Shown here piece after piece: positions 35,060 through 43,459 of a stretch of 64,000 nucleotides of DNA. Source of the stretch: Ferrimicrobium sp. (GTDB lineage: Bacteria; Actinomycetota; Acidimicrobiia; Acidimicrobiales; Acidimicrobiaceae); NCBI GenBank assembly GCA_022690815.1, contig JALCZJ010000001.1, forward strand, positions 1 through 64,000. The letters are read 5' to 3'. The position numbers and the translations under genes are program-made. The number at the start of each line of letters is the position of its first letter. The stretch's first letter is position 1. Under the pieces are notes generated by a model, which did no database searches, had not been told where the DNA came from, and saw nothing but the letters and a program-made list of their open reading frames with translations.

Positions 35060-37135
35060 TTACGTCGAGACCTTGTTGGAGCGATGGAGGCGGCGTGCCC
35101 GCCCTCGAAGAACGCGCCAGAGCTGCTTTGCCTCGGACTCCTCCTGTGCGGATAAGGGCTTTTTCGAGTAGAACGACTGTTCAAAAAGCCGCACCAATGG
35201 CCAGATCAACGTGCTATCGCTTGGAAAACGTCGGATCCAAACCCGCCCCCATTCTCGGGGACTGTCCGATTCCCATTCGGAGGCACCGAAACTACGACGG
35301 GATACGCGTTGAAGGTCGATCCATTGGCGCACCGTGTCATTGGCAGTGCGGTGTTGTCTCCACCCCCAAACGAGGGCACTTACCAACACGAGTAAGGCCA
35401 GGGCCCCAAGGACGTCGTCGCCGACGTTTGTTGAGGCGGGGTGATGAACGTTCCGGGGACCCAGGGGAGTCGAGACTTTGCGGAGATGGGCATCGGCGTT
35501 GAGAGAGGACGGCGGGGTGTAGGCGGCAGTCGGAGTCGCTGGTGTTCGTGTTGTGATCGTCGGTTTGGTGCCGCTGGTCGCCGAAGACCGAGAGTAGCTG
35601 GGGAAGTTGAAGCCTGGGGTTGGATCAAATGGCACCCAGCCTGCGCCGTTGATCCAAATCTCGGCCCACGAATGGGCATCGACTTGACGGATGAGGTAGC
35701 CCCCGCGGCTGCTGACGTAGGTGCCGGGATCGTATCCGACGACCCAACGCGCCGGAATTCCAAGCGATCGCATCATCATGATGAAAGATGTGGAAAATTG
35801 ATCACAATACCCTTGACGGTCCACGAACAGAAACTCATTGACGATGTCGTGGGCTGTTGGACCGACCTGGTAGGAGTAACGATCATGTGAGTCGAGGTAG
35901 CGTTTGATCGCCGTTGCGATGTTATAGGTTCCATGGAGTCCTTGAGCGACACGCTGGGCCAACTGCTTTACCTTCGGAGAAAGATTCGAAGGTACCTCGA
36001 GGTCGACGGCGAGGTCTTTAGGCGTCGATCCCCGGCGTTGGGCTCGCAGGCTAGCGGGGTTCTCGAGGGGTTCCAAGGCGGTCAATCGATAGCTTCGCAC
36101 CCCATTGACATCGATGCGCCCCGATCTTGCGTGGACAGTCGCGGTCACGGAAAACTTTAGTGGGTCGCCGGCATAAAAGAGGTTGGTGAGCGGGCGCGAG
36201 GAGGCATCTGAGATTGTGGTACTAACCTGGATGACATTGTTGCCCTCAAAGTAGGGGCTGAGTATTGGCACGTCGCTACCGCCTGCCAGTTGCTCGAAGG
36301 TGGAGGATCGGCCTTTGTTGGACCACCCCAGCCCGTTAAAGGTGTTGTAGGTGGCGGCCTGCCAATAGTAGGGCACCTCTGAGTGTGCCACGAAGACGGG
36401 TGCATTGCTCGGTACAAGGGAGTGGTCGATCACGGTGACGCCATTTCCGTATCCGGTCGTAGCCGAAGTGGTGCCAAAGGAGCTCAGGCGACCAGGAAAT
36501 AGGTTCGCCAGATCGACCGGTGGCCGTGCAGGGAGTTCGAACCCGATGGCGAGGGGAACGAGCACGACCACAGCGGCGAGCGTGTTGATGACTGGCCGAC
36601 GCGCGATATCGACGCCGGTTCCACCGGACTCAGAGTGATGGACGCTGATCAGGATGATCATGCCAACGATGAGATAGGCGGCGAGGGGGAACTCGGCCGG
36701 CAGGTCCCAAACAGCGTGGCCGAGGCCGATCAGAACGATACCCGCCACCAACAGTGTCAACACACTTGCATAGTTTTTGCAGGGTCGAAAGAGCAACCAA
36801 CCCAGCAAACAACCGATCAAGATGACGGGTGTCCCAAGGTGCGCACTGATGTGGGTCCACCGGCTCGGTGGAAGCGTAGCGAGCTTGTGGGTTACCTGAT
36901 GCAGGGCTGCTGCTATGTAGCGTATCGATGCCCAACGTCCCCAGGCGAGGCAAAGTTGGAGATAGAGGACTGCGCCCCAGTGGATCAGCCGCAGTACCCA
37001 ATGTCGCCAGTTTTCAGCGAGCTCGAGTAAGAGAGGTGTGAGGGCCAGCACCGATGCATCGGCGTAGCCTCCCGAGTGAACGAATGGCCACAGTAGCGCG
37101 GTTGCCCAGAGGCCGAGTAAAAGTGATCGATTCAT
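35060..37135 (-). CDS. Membrane-anchored transglutaminase-like protein (TgpA / DUF3488 type)
   Basis: A 691-residue membrane protein. The N-terminal 200 residues hold about six hydrophobic segments. An extracytoplasmic region follows, with a transglutaminase core: catalytic Cys in RQGYCDQFSTSF, His in VDAHSWAEIWI and Asp in WVPFDPTPG. A late helix (LGALALLVLVSALVWGW) and a basic cytosolic tail complete it. Such proteins travel with MoxR and DUF58 genes. The substrate is unknown. Its start (ATG 37135) overlaps the DUF58 stop by four bases, so the two are coupled. Confidence 0.88.
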   Translation of the reverse strand: MNRSLLLGLWATALLWPFVHSGGYADASVLALTPLLLELAENWRHWVLRLIHWGAVLYLQLCLAWGRWASIRYIAAALHQVTHKLATLPPSRWTHISAHLGTPVILIGCLLGWLLFRPCKNYASVLTLLVAGIVLIGLGHAVWDLPAEFPLAAYLIVGMIILISVHHSESGGTGVDIARRPVINTLAAVVVLVPLAIGFELPARPPVDLANLFPGRLSSFGTTSATTGYGNGVTVIDHSLVPSNAPVFVAHSEVPYYWQAATYNTFNGLGWSNKGRSSTFEQLAGGSDVPILSPYFEGNNVIQVSTTISDASSRPLTNLFYAGDPLKFSVTATVHARSGRIDVNGVRSYRLTALEPLENPASLRAQRRGSTPKDLAVDLEVPSNLSPKVKQLAQRVAQGLHGTYNIATAIKRYLDSHDRYSYQVGPTAHDIVNEFLFVDRQGYCDQFSTSFIMMMRSLGIPARWVVGYDPGTYVSSRGGYLIRQVDAHSWAEIWINGAGWVPFDPTPGFNFPSYSRSSATSGTKPTITTRTPATPTAAYTPPSSLNADAHLRKVSTPLGPRNVHHPASTNVGDDVLGALALLVLVSALVWGWRQHRTANDTVRQWIDLQRVSRRSFGASEWESDSPREWGRVWIRRFPSDSTLIWPLVRLFEQSFYSKKPLSAQEESEAKQLWRVLRGRARRLHRSNKVST

Positions 37136-38235
37136 CGCACAACGCTCGCACGCATCGGGGTTCGCGCGATGCTAGCTCGCCAGTCACCCAGACTGGTGGT
37201 ACCGCCGCTCCCGACGACGACAATTGAGTCAGCTAGTCCTCTCCAGGCCTCTCGTCGCTCTTGGGTAATGATGACCAACATGTGTTGGCCAAAGCGAGTT
37301 GGTTCAATTGCATCGGCCGTGCCGCTAGTGCGGTGGCCCAGATCGCTCAAGAAATCCATCGCCATGTTCAGTGTCTCAGGGCCGACGGCTGGTGGGGCCT
37401 GATGGATGGGTTGGTCGAGTGCCACAACACGCAACAGGAGTTGTGAACGACTTGCCCGAAGCACAAGCGAGGCCGCGATTGAAACGGCTAGTTCCCAGTC
37501 GTTTGCTGTGAAATGATGCGAGGCATCCAACAAGACGATGAACTCCGCCTTGTTCTCTGGCTCGAAATACTTGACCTTGAAGTCACCAGTGTGTGCTGTC
37601 GTCTTCCAGTGCACGTGGGAGAGGCGATCGCCTGGTACGTATTCACGAATGCCTTGGAGATGGGTGAGTTCTGCGCGCGTGCGACTCGAGTTGAGCTGGT
37701 CGCCATGCCAAAGATAGTTGTTGAGCTCGCTTTTGCTCAGCGCCTGCACTCTAGGCCAGACTCTTAGGTGAATCAACTCATCCTCAAGCGTGATCGATCG
37801 CTCGAAGAAGCCGAAGAAGTCGCTTGTCGCTACCGTTATCTGTCCAAATTCCAATGGGCCGCGTTGCAGGTCGGTGAGCCGATACTGAAGATTCTGACGT
37901 GTGCGCCCCACTGTGGTGAGGACGAATCGATGCTCTGACTCGTTGTTGGAGGATTTGATGGAATCGACCATTGTCAGATGCAGCCAGGGCCAGCGTGTCC
38001 CCGACACGGTGAGGGAGACGTCTAGCCAACTGCCTGCGTAGTAAGGGCCAGGCGCTAGTTGTCGAGTCACGACAACCGCCGAGAGGGGCCCTAGCTGGCT
38101 GTAGCCGACGATGACGAGGATAACTGCAAGAAAGCCAAACAAATGCCAAGCGAGTGCGCCGCCGGCTGCAAGTGCAACCAAGAGCGACACGAGGGTACCC
38201 GCAAGAACCACTACCCCCCGGAACCGAATGCTCAT
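37132..38235 (-). CDS. DUF58-domain membrane protein
   Basis: A 367-residue protein with two N-terminal hydrophobic segments (VVVLAGTLVSLLVALAAGG, HLFGFLAVILVIVGY). A beta-rich middle and the DUF58 signature REYVPGDRLSHVHWKTTAHTG follow near residue 210, and a VWA-like FIVLLDASHHF strand comes after that. It is the usual companion of MoxR ATPases and transglutaminase-like proteins. The open frame extends to 38556, but ATG at 38235 (MSIRFRGVV) fits the family; the extra upstream residues are non-membrane and unlike any homologue I know. Confidence 0.86.
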   Translation of the reverse strand: MSIRFRGVVVLAGTLVSLLVALAAGGALAWHLFGFLAVILVIVGYSQLGPLSAVVVTRQLAPGPYYAGSWLDVSLTVSGTRWPWLHLTMVDSIKSSNNESEHRFVLTTVGRTRQNLQYRLTDLQRGPLEFGQITVATSDFFGFFERSITLEDELIHLRVWPRVQALSKSELNNYLWHGDQLNSSRTRAELTHLQGIREYVPGDRLSHVHWKTTAHTGDFKVKYFEPENKAEFIVLLDASHHFTANDWELAVSIAASLVLRASRSQLLLRVVALDQPIHQAPPAVGPETLNMAMDFLSDLGHRTSGTADAIEPTRFGQHMLVIITQERREAWRGLADSIVVVGSGGTTSLGDWRASIARTPMRASVVR

Positions 38236-38787
38236 GAGCACTAAGGCTAGCAAAACTACGTTACAACATAATGATTGCCCTGCATGCAGGGCGAAGCCAA
38301 CGCTCACTGAGGTGCGAGTTGGGCCGGTGTGGCTTTGCAACGACGCGATGGTCAAACACGTTATTGGCAGGTGTTCGAGTGGGGGTGGGGGCAAATTTGA
38401 GCGGATTGACCTGCTGAGAAGCCCCTTCCTGACAACCGAAAGTAGACCCTCCAGGGGTGACAACGATCGCTCGCGGCTGGGATGCGTATGCGGTAAGCAA
38501 ACGCATCTCCAACGCGACGTCAACAGCTTCGGCATTGTTGACTTCGACCAGTGCAATTCTGCTTCCTACGCATTTTGGGGCAAGTTTGGGAGCACCAATT
38601 CGAGATGTCGGTCAATGGTTCGGCACCTGGGCATAGACTCAGTATCCTTCAACTACGTTTTCGCTTCTGGCTCAAGTGGGCCCAGGGGGCGGAGATGGAG
38701 AAAGGCCAAGGTGTAATATCCGGTGCACAACTCTGCCCAAACGAGGGCTCCTTGCATGCAGAATAACCTGTTGGCAGAGGTTAAACG
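38236..38787. other. 550-bp divergent intergenic region with a 16-bp palindrome
   Basis: No gene is supported. A perfect palindrome GCCCTGCATGCAGGGC lies at 38277-38292, just upstream of the DUF58 gene, and may be its operator. GTGCACAACTCTGCCC at about 38723-38738 shares CACAACTCTGC with the inverted repeat copy at 54305-54329, so it may be another insertion-sequence end. The hen1 control region occupies the right end. Confidence 0.45.
38764..38783 (+). promoter_or_regulatory. Hairpin that would cover the hen1 ribosome site
   Basis: TAACCT (38764-38769) can pair with AGGTTA (38778-38783) around an 8-base loop. The right arm includes the GAGG Shine-Dalgarno of hen1, whose GTG start is at 38788. 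If formed, it would limit translation of the RNA repair operon until the structure opens. Confidence 0.4.
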
Positions 38788-40233
38788 GTGCTGCTGACAA
38801 TCTCAACTACCTCACGACCAGCGACAGACCTGGGGTACCTACTGCACAAAAACCCGAGTTCTAACGTTGTGGTGGAGCTCTCCTGGGGCACTGCACACAT
38901 CGTGTACCCTGAGGCTCGTGATGATCGTTGTACCGTAGCGCTGATCGTGGACGTCGATCCCATCTCCCTTGTGCGATCACACCGGGGTTTAGGTGGTGAT
39001 GATTCGTTGCTTTCTCAGTACGTTAACGACCGCCCCTACACCACCTCATCGCTGATGTCGGTCGCATTGGTTAAGGCGTTCTCAACCGCCATGGCGGGTC
39101 GCAGCAAGGAAAGGCCGGATCTCGTTGATGTGCCTCTCAACCTCGACGTGCACCTGCCGACCACCTCGTGCCGCCGAGGGGGCCAGTTCATCCAAAGACT
39201 TTTTGAACCGCTGGGATACGAAGTGGAGATTGCCCCGATTCCGTTGGGTGAGCTCGTGTTGGAACCAGGAGACAGCGACTTGTACGACCTAACTCTGCGA
39301 GGTGAGGTGACGGTGAAGAGCCTTCTGTCACACCTTTATGTATTGTTGCCGGTTCTCGATGATGGTAAGCACTATTGGGTTGGGTCGGACGAGGTGGACA
39401 AGCTACTGCGGCAGGGGGACGCGTGGTTGGGTGATCACGCCGAGCGTGAGTTGATTGTCCGTAGTTACCTTCGCTACGACCGAGATCTCACCGATCAGGC
39501 GTTGACCCGTTTGATTGGTGACGAGCTCACCGATGCCCAGACCACCGATGCCCAGACCACCGATGCCCAGACCACCGATGCCCAGACCACAGAGCCACTT
39601 ACTAGCCCTGCGTCTGGCCCCAAGGTTGACTCGATGCAGCTGAGCGCACGGCGTCTACAGGCGGTGCGCGAGGTCTTGCACACGCGGGGTGCACGACGCA
39701 TTGTTGATCTTGGCTGCGGGGAGGGCCGACTGGTCGGGGAGCTCTTGGGTGAACGAGGGGTTGACTACGTCGTTGGGCTAGATGTCTCGAACCAAGCACT
39801 CAAACGAGCATCTGCTCACCTGCATCTCGATACCATGACCCCGCGTCAGCGCAGCAGGGTGGAACTGTTGCATGGTTCGATCACCTATCGGGATCGGCGG
39901 CTCTTGGGTTTTGATGCCGCGGTGGCCCTAGAGGTTGTGGAGCATCTGGAACCTTCGCGTCTCGGAGCCTTTGAACGGAACATTTTCGGCTTTGCCTGCC
40001 CTGGAACCGTCGTTGTGACGACACCGAATGCGGAGTACAACGTCCTTTACCCCCATCTTGGGGCCAACGAGTTTCGCCATCGGGATCACCGATTCGAGTG
40101 GACCAGAGATGAGTTCTCTCGTTGGTGCCAGCGCTTGGCACAGGAGTATGGCTACGGGCTCGCCATATCCGGCATCGGAGGCGAGGATCGTGAGCTCGGC
40201 GCTCCTACGCAGATGGGGGTCTTTTCGCGATGA
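38788..40233 (+). CDS. hen1: Bacterial Hen1: 3'-terminal RNA ribose 2'-O-methyltransferase
   Basis: A 481-residue protein. Residues 1-245 form the bacterial Hen1 N-terminal domain (DRPYTTSSLMSVALVKAFSTA; VPLNLDVHLPTTSCRRGG). A linker of TDAQT repeats follows. The C-terminal methyltransferase has motif I VDLGCGEGRLVGELL and the Hen1 metal motif EVVEHLEP with later HRDHRFEW histidines. Hen1 methylates the 3'-terminal ribose at the cut site so that an RNA repaired by Pnkp resists re-cleavage. The start is GTG at 38788. It overlaps pnkp by four bases (ATGA), as in other Hen1-Pnkp operons. Confidence 0.93.
   Translation: MLLTISTTSRPATDLGYLLHKNPSSNVVVELSWGTAHIVYPEARDDRCTVALIVDVDPISLVRSHRGLGGDDSLLSQYVNDRPYTTSSLMSVALVKAFSTAMAGRSKERPDLVDVPLNLDVHLPTTSCRRGGQFIQRLFEPLGYEVEIAPIPLGELVLEPGDSDLYDLTLRGEVTVKSLLSHLYVLLPVLDDGKHYWVGSDEVDKLLRQGDAWLGDHAERELIVRSYLRYDRDLTDQALTRLIGDELTDAQTTDAQTTDAQTTDAQTTEPLTSPASGPKVDSMQLSARRLQAVREVLHTRGARRIVDLGCGEGRLVGELLGERGVDYVVGLDVSNQALKRASAHLHLDTMTPRQRSRVELLHGSITYRDRRLLGFDAAVALEVVEHLEPSRLGAFERNIFGFACPGTVVVTTPNAEYNVLYPHLGANEFRHRDHRFEWTRDEFSRWCQRLAQEYGYGLAISGIGGEDRELGAPTQMGVFSR
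39529..39588 (+). repeat. 15-bp x4 coding minisatellite in hen1
   Basis: ACCGATGCCCAGACC is repeated four times without change (39529-39543, 39544-39558, 39559-39573, 39574-39588). It encodes TDAQT x4 at residues 248-267, in the linker between the two Hen1 domains. Perfect identity suggests recent slippage, and copy number probably varies between strains without shifting the frame. Confidence 0.95.
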
Positions 40234-42770
40234 GCACGCTGAAACTACCGGATCTTTGCTTGGTTGTCCTCGTTGGGGTCTCTGGATCAGGGAAGTCGAC
40301 GTTTGCGCAGCAACACTTCTTGCCCACTGAAGTGCTGTCCTCGGATTTTTGCCGTGCACTGGTGGCGGATGACGAGAATGATCAGTCCGCGACCAAAGCA
40401 GCCTTTGATGTGCTGGACTATATCGCCGAGCGCCGTCTAGAGCGTGGGAAACTTACCGTCGTCGACGCCACCAACGTGCAGTCCGAGGCCCGGCGCTCAC
40501 TCGTCGAGTTGGCCAAACGTAACCATGTTCTCGCTGTCGCGATCGTACTCGATATGCCCATAGAGCTCTGTGCCAGCCGGAACAGGGCTCGCAAGGACCG
40601 CCAGTTTGGAGCACATGTTCTCCATAACCAAAGCTCTCAGCTCAGCCGATCTCTCAAGAGATTGAGGCGTGAGGGATTTCATCGGGTGTATCATTTGACG
40701 CAGGTGGACGAGGTTGCCGAGGTCGTTATCGTGCGTGAACCCGTCTGGAATGACCGGCGAGTCGAACACGGACCCTTCGATATCGTCGGTGACGTCCATG
40801 GGTGTCACGACGAGCTTGTTGCGCTTCTCGAAACCCTGGGGTATCGTCGCGCCGGCGAAGGTCAGCCATATCGCCACCCGGAGGGTCGTCGTGCGATTTT
40901 TCTGGGTGATCTCGTTGATCGCGGGCCGGCAACTCCTGCGGTGCTGCGACTCGTGATGGAGATGGTTGCGACCGGTAGCGCTCTTTGCATTGTGGGCAAT
41001 CACGAGGCGAAACTCTTGCGGGCTTTGCGTGGCCAAAAAGTCGAGGCGCGTCATGGACTAGCGGAGAGCCTCGAACAACTGAGTCAGGAATCCCCTGAAT
41101 TCACCGCTGGCGTCGTGGAGTTTCTAGATGGGTTGATCAGCCACTTTGTCCTCGACGACGGCAACTTGGTGGTCGCCCATGCAGGTCTGCCGGAGAACAT
41201 GCACGGGAGAACCTCTGGGGCCGTAAGGGCCTTCGCGATGTACGGTGATACGTCTGGCGAGTCAGATGAGTTCGGTTTGCCAGTTCGCTATTCGTGGGCT
41301 CAGGATTATCGTGGAAGTGCAACCGTGGTCTATGGCCACACTCCCGTGATGGAGCCCCAGTGGCGCAACAGAACGATCTGCATCGATACTGGCTGTGTGT
41401 TTGGCGGGAACCTGACTGCTCTTCGTTACCCTGAGCGTGAGATCGTGTCGGTACCCGCGCAGCGCGTCCATTACGAGCCGGTAAGGCCGCTCAACCATGA
41501 AGCTGTGGGCACGGCAGGCCGCGGATCAGGAGATCTTGATATTGAAGATGTCATCGGTCGGCGTGTGATTGAGACGCGATATGCCCATTCGGTCACCATG
41601 CGGGAAGAGAACTCCCTTGCTGCCCTTGAGGTCATGAGCCGGTTTGCGATTGACCCGCGATGGCTTGTCTACCTTCCTGCAACCATGTCGCCACCAGCTA
41701 CGTCGGCCCGCAGTGACTTGCTCGAGCATCCAGACGAGGCATTCTCTTATTTCAAGCAAGCCGGCGTCGAACGAGCTGTCTGTGAAGAGAAGCACATGGG
41801 GTCACGAGCCGTGGTGGTCATCATGCGCGACCCCGACGTAGCGTGTCGTCGGTTTGGTTTTGACTCGCCGAGCGGCGGCGTGATCTACACGAGAACAGGA
41901 CGTTCCTTCTTCCCCGGAGGTGAGTTTGAGGCTAGATTCCTCGACAAGATACGTGAAGGGATTGAGGCGACTGATATCTGGGAGGAGTTGGCTACCGATT
42001 GGTTGGTTCTCGACGGTGAGATGCTCCCATGGTCCTTCAAGGCGCAGGATCTGCTGAGACAGCAATACGCCGCCGTGGGAGCCTCGGGCTGTCGCTCTCT
42101 CGCCGCGGAACGGATGATCTTTCAGGAGGTGGCTGCCCGAGGGATTGATGTTGGCAACACGTTAGCCCAACTAGATGTGCGCATCGCGGACATCGAGAGC
42201 TTTGCGAGCGCCTACCGCCGTTACGCCTGGCCGGTGGCGTCGATCGAAGACTTGAAATTTGCACCATTCCAGATTCTGGCTGGGGAAGGTTGTGTTCACG
42301 CCGTCAAGGGCCACGAGTGGCATCTCGACCTGCTGGCGCGTCTTGCGAGGGTCGATCCGATCACCTTCCGTGAGACGAAGTCGATAGTCGTCGACCTTGG
42401 GGATACCCTATCGCAGGAGCGAGGAACCCTATGGTGGGAGAATCTCACGCGAGATGGAGGCGAAGGAATGGTGGTCAAGCCCGCCGAGGTGATCCACTGT
42501 GGGGACAAGGGGTTGACACAGCCTGGAATCAAGGTGCGAGGGCGAGAGTACTTACGACTTGTCTACGGCCCTGAATATACCAGTCCTGAGAACCTTGTCC
42601 GGTTGCGTGACCGCTTCCTTGGTCGAAAGCGTTCTCTCGCGCTGCGCGAGTTTTCACTTGGTTTTGAGGCCTTGGAGCGCTTCGTGGCAAACGAACCGCT
42701 GTATCGGGTTCACGAGTGTGTCTTTGGTGTGCTCGCATTGGAGAGCGAAGCGGTGGACCCACGCCTTTGA
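40230..42770 (+). CDS. pnkp: Polynucleotide kinase-phosphatase-ligase Pnkp (bacterial RNA repair)
   Basis: An 846-residue three-domain enzyme. The 5'-kinase has P-loop GVSGSGKSTF near residue 14-24. The calcineurin-like phosphatase has GDVHGCHDE, GDLVDRGP and GNHEAK (about residues 190-260). The C-terminal ligase/adenylyltransferase carries the nucleotidyl lysine in EEKHMGSRAVVVI (about residue 520). It heals and seals RNA ends left by ribotoxins, with Hen1 adding the 2'-O-methyl mark. The length is normal and all catalytic motifs are intact. The ATG overlaps the hen1 stop codon. Confidence 0.95.
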   Translation: MSTLKLPDLCLVVLVGVSGSGKSTFAQQHFLPTEVLSSDFCRALVADDENDQSATKAAFDVLDYIAERRLERGKLTVVDATNVQSEARRSLVELAKRNHVLAVAIVLDMPIELCASRNRARKDRQFGAHVLHNQSSQLSRSLKRLRREGFHRVYHLTQVDEVAEVVIVREPVWNDRRVEHGPFDIVGDVHGCHDELVALLETLGYRRAGEGQPYRHPEGRRAIFLGDLVDRGPATPAVLRLVMEMVATGSALCIVGNHEAKLLRALRGQKVEARHGLAESLEQLSQESPEFTAGVVEFLDGLISHFVLDDGNLVVAHAGLPENMHGRTSGAVRAFAMYGDTSGESDEFGLPVRYSWAQDYRGSATVVYGHTPVMEPQWRNRTICIDTGCVFGGNLTALRYPEREIVSVPAQRVHYEPVRPLNHEAVGTAGRGSGDLDIEDVIGRRVIETRYAHSVTMREENSLAALEVMSRFAIDPRWLVYLPATMSPPATSARSDLLEHPDEAFSYFKQAGVERAVCEEKHMGSRAVVVIMRDPDVACRRFGFDSPSGGVIYTRTGRSFFPGGEFEARFLDKIREGIEATDIWEELATDWLVLDGEMLPWSFKAQDLLRQQYAAVGASGCRSLAAERMIFQEVAARGIDVGNTLAQLDVRIADIESFASAYRRYAWPVASIEDLKFAPFQILAGEGCVHAVKGHEWHLDLLARLARVDPITFRETKSIVVDLGDTLSQERGTLWWENLTRDGGEGMVVKPAEVIHCGDKGLTQPGIKVRGREYLRLVYGPEYTSPENLVRLRDRFLGRKRSLALREFSLGFEALERFVANEPLYRVHECVFGVLALESEAVDPRL

Positions 42771-43459
42771 TCGCAGAAATTGGACCCTCCAGAGCAGCTA
42801 ATAGTACCTGCGAGCTGCGATACTTGCCGTCCGAGGGTAGGATTCTCGTTTGGAGTAATCCAACTACGTAGTAAGGTCGCTGACCCAAAGAGCCTCGCAC
42901 ACGTTTGGTGAACAGAGACGACATCTAGATGCCGCCAAGATATCATTAACAGTAAAGTGTGAGTCTTCGGGCCCCATCGATTGCTGAACCTGTAAGACCT
43001 GACGGTCGTGATGAAATCGCATGGTGACAATGGCCTGGCTGAGTCAGCGACGCGTTTGCGCCCTTGGATTGCAAGGAGAAATTCAAAGCCAAGCAAGTTG
43101 CGCTTGGATGCTCCTGCGATCCCGAGCAACGCCCTCGACGTGGATACCAAACCGCTGCCTAAAACTAGTTCCTCATCGCTACCTCGCGCCACCTTGGTGT
43201 TGTTGGACGGCCTGTTCGAGCAACTGTGCCAGGTTTCACGCCCCGCTCTGAGGAGCACCACAAGAATAAACGGGTAAGCGCAACCACGAGTTCCGACCGG
43301 TATCGGGGGTCTCAACTACCAACGATTGTCGATGCATCGGACGCGGACGACCCAGGAGCGTAGCGCCCAACGCCGTGATGGCGTCGAGAGCTGCGCGCAA
43401 TGCGACGCTGAGGTAGACCGTGAGACTACTTGGAACCTCGACTGGGGCCTTGAGGCTAG
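42771..43459. other. 690-bp region without a supported gene
   Basis: Frames on both strands (for example a minus one at 42710-43315 and a plus one at 43008-43277) look unlike real proteins and have no recognisable family or ribosome site. The 10-mer GACCCTCCAG occurs here near 42784 and again near 38447, on the two sides of the hen1-pnkp operon, in the same orientation. It may be chance. Confidence 0.45.

Noticed and set aside
38236-38556. Upstream extension of the DUF58 frame
   Set aside because: The added 107 residues have no family match and the palindrome at 38277-38292 suggests control DNA; ATG 38235 is the better start.
42710-43315. 201-residue minus-strand frame overlapping the end of pnkp
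   Set aside because: Composition unlike a real protein, no family resemblance, and it overlaps a confident gene; treated as a shadow frame.
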